From the NCBI RefSeq assembly GCF_005403045.1, contig NZ_BJCL01000025.1:1-48928 (forward strand): 48,928 bases of DNA. The letters run 5' to 3'. The stretch comes from Pseudaquabacterium pictum. Its GTDB lineage: Bacteria > Pseudomonadota > Gammaproteobacteria > Burkholderiales > Burkholderiaceae_C. The notes beneath the pieces are model-generated. The model worked only from the letters and a program-made list of their open reading frames with translations. It was not told where the DNA came from and made no database searches. Position numbers and translations under genes: made by a program. This document shows positions 42,244 to 48,928 of the stretch, one piece after another (position 1 is the first letter of the stretch; every line of letters begins with the position of its first letter).

Positions 42244-44238
42244 ATGCGACCGTTGCTTGACGTCCTGCCGGAACAGCTGTTGCTGTTGGACCTGCAGGGC
42301 TGCGTCCTGCACGTCAACCGCGCCGCTGCGCAATGGCTGGGCGTGACGGCCCAGGACATGGTTGGCCAAGCCTTCGAGACACTGTGCGCTGACCCGTCTG
42401 ACACCGTCATCGCCGCGCTGCGGCAAGGCGCACGCAGCACCCATTTCAGCCCGGTCCGGCTGATGCTGAAGCGCGGCGTGGCCGCACTGGACCGCTGTGA
42501 GCTCTGCCGCTGTGAGCTGGCGCGTGTCGAGGCCACCAACGAGCACCCGGCAGGCTTGCTCGTCAGGCTGCAGCCGCAGGCGGTTGCGGCCAACCGCTTC
42601 CTCGCCCTGAACGAGCGCATCGACGCCCTGTCGCGTGAGGTCGCCCGGCGCCGTGCTGCCGAAGCCGCACTGCGCAGGCAGGGTGAGTGGCTGCGCGTCG
42701 TGCTGCGCAGCATCGGTGACGCCGTCATTGCCACGGACGCGCAGGCGCGCGTGGTGCTGATGAACCCGGTGGCCGAGCAGTTGTGCGGTTGGTCCGAGGC
42801 CGAAGCGCAGGGCCAGCCGATCACGGCGGTGTTTGCGATCGTGCATGCGCAGACGCGCCAGCCCGCCGCCGATCCAGTGCAGCGCGTGCTGCTGGAGCGT
42901 CGCATCGTGGGCCTCGATCCGGAGACCGTGCTGCTGGCACGCGACGGCCGCGAACTGCCGATCGACGACGCCGCGGGCCCCATCCTCGACACCGAGGGCG
43001 CCTTGCTGGGTGCGGTGCTGGTGTTCCGCGAAATCAGCGAGCGCGTCCAGGCCGAGCAGGTTCGGCGCACGCTCGAGCAGCAGCTCCGCAATGCGCAGAA
43101 GATGGAGGCCGTCGGCACGCTGGCCGGTGGCATCGCGCACGACTTCAACAACGTGCTGGGCGCCATCCTGGCGAACACCGTGCTGGCCGAGGAGGAACTG
43201 GCGTCCGACCATCCGGTGCGGCCGCGGCTCGCGCACATCGGGCGTGCCGGCAACCGGGCGCGCGAACTGGTGCGTCAGATCATGGCATTCAGCCGGCGCC
43301 AGCCGCAGCTGCTGCGCCGGCAGGTGCTCCAGCCGCTGGTCGAGGAATGCACTGGCCTTCTGCGCAGCACGCTGCCGGCGTCTGCCCAGTTGCGGGTGGT
43401 GCTGTGCGACGAGCCCCTGCATGTGCTCGCCGATGCGACGCAGGTCGAGCAGGTGGTGTTGAACCTCTGCACCAACGCATGGCAGGCGCTGCGCGGCAGC
43501 AGTGGCCGCATCGGCGTCACGCTGGACGTCTACGAAGGCGATGCGCCAGACGGCCTCGTCGCGGGCTTCGGCCCCTGGCAGCCGGGCCGGTATGCGCGCG
43601 TCATCGTCAGCGACGACGGCTGCGGCATGGACGCACAGACCCTGGAGCGGGTGTTCGAGCCGTTCTTCACCACCAAACCCAGGGGTGAGGGCACAGGTCT
43701 GGGCTTGGCGGTGGCGCACGGCATCGTCGCTGAGCACCGCGGCGTGCTCACGGTGCACAGCGCACCGGGCAAGGGGACGCGGTTCGGGTTGCTGCTGCCC
43801 TTGGTCAGCGCTGGCGCCGCCGAGTCACTGCCGCTGGCGCTGCCGTCACGGACGCCTGCGCCAGACCGCGGGCAGCATGTTGTCTACATCGACGACGACG
43901 AAGTGCTGGTGGCGACCGTCGAGGTGCTGCTGACCCGCGCCGGCTTCCGTGTCAGCGTCTTCGCCAGCCCCCGCGTGGCGCTGCAGGCCCTTGGCGATGC
44001 GCTGGTGGATGTGGACATCGTCGTTTCGGACTACAACATGCCCGAGCTCACCGGCTTGGAGGTGGCCACGGAGGTGGCCAGGATCCGGCCGGGTCTGCCC
44101 GTCATCGTGAGCTCGGGCTATCTGTCCGAAGACCTGCTGCTGGGGGCCCGAGTCGCCGGCGTGGCGCGGCTGCTGAACAAGGAAGAAACCTATGAGAAGC
44201 TGGCCGGGCTCATCGATGAAGTCCTTGCTTCGCGTTAA
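42244..44238 (+). CDS. Hybrid histidine kinase with two sensory segments
   Basis: The protein has about 664 residues. Two PAS-like segments (about 1-105 and 150-270; DAVIATDAQARVVLMNPVAEQLCGWSEAEA is a textbook PAS) are separated by a coiled coil. The kinase core follows with GGIAHDFNNVLG (His299), NLCTNAWQAL and GEGTGLGLAVAHGIV, then a receiver with phosphoacceptor Asp596 (IVVSDYNMPELTG). No transmembrane segment or DNA-binding output is visible. It shares the exact architecture and most motifs of the kinase at 31845-33470, so they are paralogues. It follows the MetOD1 gene by 58 bases and is likely co-transcribed with it. Confidence 0.92.
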   Translation: MRPLLDVLPEQLLLLDLQGCVLHVNRAAAQWLGVTAQDMVGQAFETLCADPSDTVIAALRQGARSTHFSPVRLMLKRGVAALDRCELCRCELARVEATNEHPAGLLVRLQPQAVAANRFLALNERIDALSREVARRRAAEAALRRQGEWLRVVLRSIGDAVIATDAQARVVLMNPVAEQLCGWSEAEAQGQPITAVFAIVHAQTRQPAADPVQRVLLERRIVGLDPETVLLARDGRELPIDDAAGPILDTEGALLGAVLVFREISERVQAEQVRRTLEQQLRNAQKMEAVGTLAGGIAHDFNNVLGAILANTVLAEEELASDHPVRPRLAHIGRAGNRARELVRQIMAFSRRQPQLLRRQVLQPLVEECTGLLRSTLPASAQLRVVLCDEPLHVLADATQVEQVVLNLCTNAWQALRGSSGRIGVTLDVYEGDAPDGLVAGFGPWQPGRYARVIVSDDGCGMDAQTLERVFEPFFTTKPRGEGTGLGLAVAHGIVAEHRGVLTVHSAPGKGTRFGLLLPLVSAGAAESLPLALPSRTPAPDRGQHVVYIDDDEVLVATVEVLLTRAGFRVSVFASPRVALQALGDALVDVDIVVSDYNMPELTGLEVATEVARIRPGLPVIVSSGYLSEDLLLGARVAGVARLLNKEETYEKLAGLIDEVLASR

Positions 44239-44291
44239 GCAGGCCGAGATGCACACGCCGGAGTTGTTTTGGCATGGCATTCCGCCTCTAA

Positions 44292-44820
44292 GAGACGCTC
44301 CGCACAAGGCTCCGACCGACAAGGCAGCGCCTTGCGATCCGATCGGTGCCGGACAATTGCGTTCCGAGTTGACGCTTGCAACGAGATCGCATGGTGCCCG
44401 TGACCTGTTATGCCTCTTTGCAGGTCGCTTTCGGGCGCACTCATGCCACGGCTTGGGTCAAGCGCCTACGCGCGGTCCAGAGGTGGGCCAGTACGAGCAG
44501 GGTGTGCAAATACGGCGTGTTATTCGCCAGCCCCCGGTAGCGGACCTTCGCATGGCTGAACTGCCGGTTGATCACCCGGATCGGATGCTCGACCGCTCGC
44601 GCGGATGCTTGCCCTGATCCGCGCCACGTGGTCGGTCAGCTGTTCGACCGGCTAGCTGTGGTCGAGTTACCAACGCTTGCCCTGTTGCATGGCCACGTTC
44701 CGGAGGACCTCCGCGTGGGCGTCAGACCGCTTGTCCGCGCCCAGATAGCCTGAATCGCCACACGTTTCGTCTTGCTGCCACTGCAGCATGGCTGTTGGCT
44801 TAGACCACGTCGTTGAAGAT
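44292..44820 (-). mobile_element. Decayed, truncated IS5-type element
   Basis: The element begins at 44292 with GAGACGCTCCGCACAAG after CTAA (44288-44291), a YTAR-type target. The first 125 bases align clearly with 48802-48926. Inside, 44441-44820 is the degenerate C-terminal half of an IS5 transposase on the minus strand. The left half and left inverted repeat are missing, so the copy is truncated at about 44820. Confidence 0.85.
44441..44820 (-). pseudogene. IS5-family transposase, C-terminal remnant with stops and frameshifts
   Basis: Minus-strand reading gives CGDSGYLGADKRSDAHAEV and NVAMQQGKRW before a stop, and in another frame ARAVEHPIRVINRQFSHAKV then RYRGLANNTPYLHTLLVLAH, ending ARRRLTQAVA. 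These are the conserved GDAGYQG and KVRYRGLAKN blocks of IS5-group DDE transposases, including the final catalytic-region Glu (VEHP). At least one frameshift and two stops separate them, so the gene is dead. The N-terminal half is absent; the N-terminus visible at window position 1-56 belongs to the same family. Confidence 0.88.
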
Positions 44821-44999
44821 TCGTGCCGTGTCACGCGCCGTGCCGGAGGGGGGAGTCATCAGTCGAAGGGTGGGAGTCAAACACTGTTCCGTGGCGTTTC
44901 CTGGGCTTTGAAACGCATCTGTGAGACCCAGAGAGCGGCTTGGTCGCCCAGATTGCTTATACGCCGCACGCAGCCAGTTCCCTTGGGCTTGTTCATCGC

Positions 45000-45395
45000 C
45001 TATTCGACCTCTCCACGCATCCTCAGGATCCGCTGAACCGCAGGCGTCGCATCCTTGGCACGGATGTCTCCGTGCAGCCCGCGGTTGAGCAGCCAGATGC
45101 CATCCGAGTCCGGCTCTGACGGACCCACTAGCTGGTACACGCGGCCACTGTGCGTCGTCATCTCCATGCGGTCCCAGTCGTAGGCAACCAGGGGCGAGGT
45201 CAGGCGGCCCTCAACGCCGTCGTGGCCAGTCAGGACGTGGTAGGGGCTGCGGCACTTCGCAAAGCCCGGATGCCAGATCTTCGCGATGGTCCAGCGCACC
45301 AGGCGGACCCGAGGCTGCTCAGTGACCGGAGGCATCTCATGGGCGCCGCCGGACACGACGAACAGCAGCAGCTTCCTCTGGATCTCGTCCATCAT
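45000..45395 (-). CDS. Small protein of unknown function, paralogue of the upstream gene
   Basis: The 131-residue protein contains VRLVRWTIAKIWHPG, RLTSPLVAYDWDRMEMTTHSGRVYQLVG and DATPAVQRIL. All three blocks recur in the neighbouring gene, so the two are tandem paralogues. No enzyme motif is recognised; TTHSGRVYQLVG is similar to a motif I recall from unnamed plasmid and phage proteins of proteobacteria. A perfect AAGGAGGT ribosome-binding site precedes ATG at 45395. The start overlaps the upstream stop by four bases (ATGA). It is the last gene of the AAA/metallophosphoesterase operon. Confidence 0.75.
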   Translation of the reverse strand: MMDEIQRKLLLFVVSGGAHEMPPVTEQPRVRLVRWTIAKIWHPGFAKCRSPYHVLTGHDGVEGRLTSPLVAYDWDRMEMTTHSGRVYQLVGPSEPDSDGIWLLNRGLHGDIRAKDATPAVQRILRMRGEVE

Positions 45396-45778
45396 GACCT
45401 CCTTCGCATCAGCCGCTGCAGCGCAGGCGTGAGATCTCGTGACTTGTGACCGCCCAGCCCGACGATGCCGATCCAGTTCAGCTCAGCATCGTCTAAGCCC
45501 GGCTGACCGACGAGCTCATACACGCTGCCGCTGTGCGTGGTCGCCAGCCGACGGGCCAGGTCGATGTGCTCGACAGGCGAAGACATCAGCAGACCGACCA
45601 CTGGGTAGCCCTCGCTGTAGCGTCTGCCGACAAGGCGACGAAACGGCCTGGCGCCAGGCCGATCGTGAATTTGCACGAGCCGCCAGTTGCACAACCGAAT
45701 GTCCGGCTTGATCTCCGGCGCCGGCAGCTCAGCAACTGCGGTCATCAACCGCTGCAAGTCTCTGTCGATCGTTGTCAT
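45392..45778 (-). CDS. Small protein of unknown function, paralogue of the downstream gene
   Basis: The 128-residue protein contains IRLCNWRLVQIHDRPG, LLMSSPVEHIDLARRLATTHSG, SVYELVGQPG and DLTPALQRLM, matching the following gene in order and spacing. The shared segment TTHSG-x-VY-x-LVG is the best signature of the pair. Its start lies 11 bases after the AAA gene stop and its stop overlaps the next start. Function unknown; the conserved operon position suggests both work with the ATPase. Confidence 0.75.
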   Translation of the reverse strand: MTTIDRDLQRLMTAVAELPAPEIKPDIRLCNWRLVQIHDRPGARPFRRLVGRRYSEGYPVVGLLMSSPVEHIDLARRLATTHSGSVYELVGQPGLDDAELNWIGIVGLGGHKSRDLTPALQRLMRRRS

Positions 45779-45789
45779 GTGAACTCTCG

Positions 45790-47250
45790 TCAGTGCAGTC
45801 CGGCCGCCTGACCGAACTCAAACCCGAGGTCGGCGAGTCGCAGGGCGTTGTCATCCGTCCCGCGCGCTTCCACCGCGCCTGCAAACGCACGCCGCAGCGC
45901 CTTGTTGATGACCCGCGGATTGGCCAGCAGCGCGAGCTCCTGCACCAGGTTCTGCTCAGGCCTCGCGAAGCGCTCGAGGCCCAGCTCCTTGCGGATGCTG
46001 TCGTGCATTGCCCGCACCACGCCGACTGCTTCCTTGGGCTCCAGATCGCGCACGTGGTGGATCTCGAATCGAGACAACAACGGCCGCTCGATCGGACTCA
46101 GGGCGTTTGCGGTGGCGACATAGATGACCCAGCTTCCATCGAAGACGACCTCTGCGGACTTGTCGCGCAGGCTCCTGGCCGTCGATCGCTCCAGCAACGG
46201 GATCAGTGAGTCGCGCGGGCGGTACTGACCACTGCGGCTCGGCCCCTTGTCGATCTCATCGAGCACGATCACCGGATTGGCCAGATCTCGATCGGCAAAC
46301 ATCTTGAACAACACGCCGGGCTCTGAGTTGGACCAGTGACGCTCGGTGCCGAGCATGATGCTATTGCTCTCTGCGCTCTCCAGGTGATACGTGTACGAGG
46401 GGAGTTCGAGCGCGAGCGCCAGACGCTTGGCGAAGTAGCTCTTGCCCACCCCAGGTCCGCCGGCCAGCAGCAGAGGGTGAATGTTCAGCGCAGAGCTGGT
46501 GCATCGTGACAGCGAGCACTGCCTGGCCACGGCTTCGATGACGTGGCCGAAGTTGGGCATCTCGCGCTCAAGCGTCTGCAGCTTTTCTTGCCAGTCTGGC
46601 AGCAACATCACCAACCGGGCGGGGCCGCGATCCTGCAGATCCTTCATCGTTCTGGCTCGCTTGCCGTCGTCGCTGTGCTTCGAGATCGCACCGCTCAGCA
46701 GTTGATCGATTTTCGATCTCCAGGCATCAAAGGCGTCATCGCCGAACACGTGCATGTGCACACCGCGCGGGCACAGCTCGCCGTGAGCGCGCTTCGTTGG
46801 CTCGGTCTTCTCGAGCGCTGGCGCAGGCTTGTGAGAAGGCGAAGCCGCCGGGTATGCATCGCACTTCAACGAAGCGGTCAGGCCTGCGAACGGATTCGGA
46901 TTTCTATCCTGGCCGCCCTGCTCGTTGTCCTCTTCGTCCCGCTCGGCGCTCTCCTCTTCTCTGGCGTCCCAATCCCGGGCCTCACCTTCAGCCGACTCGG
47001 TGCCGATGGCTGCGAGGACTTTGCGGCGTGTCACCGGGTCGAGCAGGCGCCGCGGCAGGGCTGCAGCCGCCTTTGCATAGGCCTCTGCTGGGCTATTCCT
47101 CGTGAGCGTCGCGCGGTAGCTGTTCAGCTCCGCAGCAAGCTTCCCCGGCACAAGCAAGTCGTCCAGGCCATTGGCTCCGCCCATCGCGCCCTCCAGCAGC
47201 ACGATGGGCCTGTAGCCCTGCGGTGGTGGCTCGTTCTTCTTCGCTGCCAT
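45790..47250 (-). CDS. AAA+ ATPase, Lon-like module without protease domain
   Basis: The 486-residue protein has a charged, low-complexity N-terminal third (about residues 60-150, with EEESAERDEEDNEQGG) followed by an AAA+ module. Walker A is GGPGVGKS (264-271), Walker B VIVLDEIDKG (Asp331-Glu332), sensor 1 lies near VIYVATANAL, and an arginine-finger-like SRF follows in LLSRFEIHHV. The module resembles that of Lon (LDEIDK, PLLSRFE), but no Ser-Lys protease domain follows, so it may remodel rather than digest. Start at 47250 has GGAGGTG upstream; a longer frame to 47313 is inside the previous gene. It is the centre of a compact operon with metallophosphoesterases. Confidence 0.87.
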   Translation of the reverse strand: MAAKKNEPPPQGYRPIVLLEGAMGGANGLDDLLVPGKLAAELNSYRATLTRNSPAEAYAKAAAALPRRLLDPVTRRKVLAAIGTESAEGEARDWDAREEESAERDEEDNEQGGQDRNPNPFAGLTASLKCDAYPAASPSHKPAPALEKTEPTKRAHGELCPRGVHMHVFGDDAFDAWRSKIDQLLSGAISKHSDDGKRARTMKDLQDRGPARLVMLLPDWQEKLQTLEREMPNFGHVIEAVARQCSLSRCTSSALNIHPLLLAGGPGVGKSYFAKRLALALELPSYTYHLESAESNSIMLGTERHWSNSEPGVLFKMFADRDLANPVIVLDEIDKGPSRSGQYRPRDSLIPLLERSTARSLRDKSAEVVFDGSWVIYVATANALSPIERPLLSRFEIHHVRDLEPKEAVGVVRAMHDSIRKELGLERFARPEQNLVQELALLANPRVINKALRRAFAGAVEARGTDDNALRLADLGFEFGQAAGLH

Positions 47251-47251
47251 C

Positions 47252-48055
47252 TCACACCTCCAACAGCCTAGTGGGGCTGAAGTCAGGGTTCTCGAAGCCC
47301 ACTTCGGGGCCAAGCACGCGCGAGCGCGGGTAGCCCCTGGGGTTGCACACGACCCGTGTGCCGCCTAACTCGTAGTCGCTGCTGTTGTGCATGTGCCCAT
47401 GCACCCAGAGCGCAGCTTTGCCGAAGAACTCGTCGGGCATCTCCGAGGCAAAGCACGGCGACAGCTCGTCACCGCGGTACTTGGGGTGACCGCTCAGTTC
47501 ACTGGGCGCGTGGTGTGTCACGACGACGGTCGGGCCGTCGTGCGGCTCTGCCAGGCGCTCAGCGAGCCAGCGCCTGCTCGCTTCGTGGTCATGGCGGGTG
47601 TCCTCTGGCTCCATCAGCTTCCCCGCATGGAGGACGCACTGGTAGTCATTCAGCCCCCATTTGGCGGCTGCCATGGCTTGCGCCCTCTGGAGTCGGCCAT
47701 CCTTCTTCCGGGTCAGAAGGTCAAAGTCGGTCCACAGCGTCGATCCCAGAAACCGGACGCCGCCGATCACGACCTGGCCGTTGTCCAAGAGGTGGATGTT
47801 TGAGCCGGCGCAGTCCTGGCGAAGCAAGTCGCGCATCAAGCCCCAGTCGTGACCGTAGAACTCATGGTTGCCGGCGACATACACGATCGGCTTGGTCGGA
47901 GGGAAGGCCTTGGCAGCCCAGCGCGTGCCGCGCAGACCTTCGGCGATGTCGCCGGCCAGCACGATCACGTCGGACGCGGCGACGGTCTCAGCCTTTGGCT
48001 CGAACTTCGCGAACTCCAGATGGAGGTCTGACAGCAGAAGAATCTTGATCTTCAT
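47252..48055 (-). CDS. Metallophosphoesterase
   Basis: The 267-residue enzyme carries the full calcineurin-like dinuclear-metal set: SDLHLEF (Asp and His), LAGDIAEG (Asp), GNHEFYG (Asn and His), VTHHAPS (His) and HGHMHN (two His). It would hydrolyse a phosphoester or phosphodiester using two metal ions; the substrate is unknown. Its start overlaps the stop of the upstream Cys-rich gene (48052-48055), and its stop is one base before the AAA start. This tight packing indicates coupled expression. A second, truncated member of the same fold lies at 48565-48800. Confidence 0.92.
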   Translation of the reverse strand: MKIKILLLSDLHLEFAKFEPKAETVAASDVIVLAGDIAEGLRGTRWAAKAFPPTKPIVYVAGNHEFYGHDWGLMRDLLRQDCAGSNIHLLDNGQVVIGGVRFLGSTLWTDFDLLTRKKDGRLQRAQAMAAAKWGLNDYQCVLHAGKLMEPEDTRHDHEASRRWLAERLAEPHDGPTVVVTHHAPSELSGHPKYRGDELSPCFASEMPDEFFGKAALWVHGHMHNSSDYELGGTRVVCNPRGYPRSRVLGPEVGFENPDFSPTRLLEV

Positions 48056-48528
48056 CTCGTCTCCCGAAGGTCTCTGGCCTCACCGCCTCGCTTGGCCAGG
48101 CAGGCATCGCACATGCGGCAGCGGTAGCCGCCCAGGTTGCGCAGCGGCCCTGGTGAGGCTCCGCATGTCTCGCAACGCGCGGCCGCAGCGTCCTCGGCCT
48201 CGCGCACGATCGCGTACGCACGCTCCCGCACCGATCCAGCAGATGCACCAGGCGTCAGCCTGACGTGCCCCGTCGTCTGCTGCACCACTTGCAGATCCTC
48301 CAGGCTGTCTTCTTCATCGACCTGGATGTACAGCCGCAGGCCGCCGAACTTCTCCTTGATCTGCCGGATCTTGATGCCCACGCCGGTCTCGACGGACAGC
48401 GCCTGCAGCTTCTTCAGCGCCTCCAGAACGACGTCATTCCATCCGTCACCGTGGCCGCCCGGGATGTCCGGAACCATGGCCGGGTTGGCGTCCAGGAACA
48501 GGTACAGCGGGCTCTTCTCTTCGCTCAT
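48052..48528 (-). CDS. Cys-rich protein of unknown function with zinc-ribbon-like C-terminus
   Basis: The 158-residue protein begins MSEEKSPLYLFLDANPAMV, contains GHGDGWNDVVLEALKKLQAL and IRQIKEKFGGLRLYIQV, and ends with CETCG and, about 17 residues later, CRMCDACL, a probable zinc ribbon. The QIKEKFGGLR stretch occurs in phage and plasmid proteins of unknown function that I recall. AAGGAG precedes the start. It is translationally coupled to the metallophosphoesterase gene. Confidence 0.78.
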   Translation of the reverse strand: MSEEKSPLYLFLDANPAMVPDIPGGHGDGWNDVVLEALKKLQALSVETGVGIKIRQIKEKFGGLRLYIQVDEEDSLEDLQVVQQTTGHVRLTPGASAGSVRERAYAIVREAEDAAAARCETCGASPGPLRNLGGYRCRMCDACLAKRGGEARDLRETR

Positions 48529-48564
48529 TTGGATCTCCTTGAGTTGGGCTTCGATGAGATGGGG

Positions 48565-48800
48565 TCAGCGGGGCAGGGCGATGAAGCTGCCCTGGTCGAC
48601 GCCGTAGGCGTTGATGCCGCAGCCGGTGGGCTTGCGTAGGCGTTGGTACCCGGCCTGGTAGTCGATGTCGGTGTGGTGATGTCCGTGCACCAGCCAGCGC
48701 ACGCCCATGCGCACCGCCAAGCTGTCGAGTGCGGCGAAGCCGTGGTCGTGCCAGGAGGGCGCTTCGTGGGTGACGAGCACGTCTGCTTTGCGTGCAGCTA
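48565..48800 (-). pseudogene. Metallophosphoesterase truncated by IS insertion
   Basis: The minus-strand frame from the IS junction encodes KADVLVTHEAPSWHDHG and RWLVHGHHHTDIDY, the THEAP and GHHH metal-binding blocks of a metallophosphoesterase, and ends GVDQGSFIALPR. The N-terminal half with the SDLHLE and GNHE motifs is missing: the sequence runs into the IS end at 48798-48802. The frame that extends to 48846 consists of IS sequence and is not part of the protein. The gene was the first of this operon before insertion. Confidence 0.85.
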
Positions 48801-48801
48801 G

Positions 48802-48928
48802 GGACGCTCTGCACAACACGGCGACCGATATGGCAGCGCCTTGCAATTTGATCGGGGTCGGGCAATTGCGGTCCGAGTTGACGCTTGCAACGAGATCGCA
48901 AGGTGCCCGCGACGCGTTGTGCCGCTTG
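48802..48928 (-). mobile_element. Right end of an IS5-type insertion sequence (partial, runs off window)
   Basis: The element starts GGACGCTCTGCACAAC after CTAG (48798-48801) and its first 125 bases align with the decayed copy at 44292 onward. By analogy with that copy, where the transposase stop lies about 150 bases inside, the transposase C-terminus would begin just beyond the window. Orientation is the same as the copy at the left edge. The element interrupts a metallophosphoesterase gene. Confidence 0.87.

Noticed and set aside
48801-48846. N-terminal 15 residues of the last metallophosphoesterase frame
   Set aside because: These codons lie inside the IS inverted-repeat region, so they are a chance extension and not the native N-terminus.
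1-48928. Single-IS circle in which the IS at both edges restores one metallophosphoesterase gene
   Set aside because: Joining the sequence after 125 to the truncated gene at 48800 gives a TGA about 13 codons upstream and no SDLHLE or GNHE motif in that frame, so there is no evidence that the two flanks were once one gene. A circle is not excluded.
1-48928. CRISPR arrays, tRNA and rRNA genes
   Set aside because: No regularly spaced short repeats and no tRNA T-loop or acceptor pattern were seen. The dispersed repeat copies are kilobases apart and degenerate.

Overview
This is a GC-rich bacterial window. The gene families (Bug-type TctC receptor, AraC regulator with an arabinose-binding-like N-terminus, RND efflux operon, abundant LysR and PAS-kinase genes) look like a betaproteobacterium of the order Burkholderiales (Rubrivivax/Leptothrix/Ideonella-like). 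I cannot name a species. I saw no rRNA, tRNA or CRISPR array.

Both edges lie inside ends of the same IS5-type insertion sequence in the same orientation. The left edge holds the transposase N-terminus and the left inverted repeat (1-124). The right edge holds the other inverted repeat (48802-48928). Each abuts a CTAG that fits the YTAR target rule of this IS group. A third, decayed copy lies at 44292-44820. The sequence is therefore probably a contig that broke at repeated IS copies.

Layout. (1) 125-3613: a non-coding stretch with an imperfect direct repeat, a cytoplasmic trypsin-like protease/NUC1 endonuclease fusion, and a DUF6933-like protein. (2) 3822-11964: a complete RND tripartite efflux operon (adaptor, pump, outer-membrane channel), divergent from a BaeSR-like two-component pair. 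(3) 12225-15012: a small secreted fragment, an F420-dependent-type NADP oxidoreductase and a pirin, divergent from a LysR regulator. (4) 15048-21600: an AraC regulator divergent from a translationally coupled operon: EthD-like protein, AGPS-like FAD oxidase, acyl-CoA synthetase and RetSat/CrtI-like oxidoreductase. (5) 21554-26235: a LysR pseudogene, an amine-oxidase-like flavoprotein, an SF1 helicase and a small Cys-rich protein. (6) 26864-31135: a Baeyer-Villiger-type monooxygenase, an SDR, a Bug receptor and a Crp/Fnr regulator, resembling a ketone/alcohol catabolic cluster. (7) 31845-34827: a hybrid histidine kinase, an RRM RNA-binding protein with a strong terminator, and a small basic protein. 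(8) 35294-41322: a large exported beta-propeller/caspase protein, a convergent secreted protein of unknown function and a DUF1353 protein with a Tat-like signal. (9) 41616-44238: a methanogen-output-domain protein next to a second hybrid kinase. (10) 45000-48800: a tightly packed minus-strand operon between two IS ends. It encodes a truncated metallophosphoesterase, a Cys-rich protein, a complete metallophosphoesterase, a Lon-like AAA+ ATPase without protease, and two tandem paralogous small proteins.

The best candidates for undescribed biology are the AAA+/metallophosphoesterase operon, the caspase neighbourhood and the protease-nuclease fusion. A three-copy dispersed intergenic repeat with fixed internal spacing (near 26.3, 31.5 and 33.8 kb) is also unexplained.
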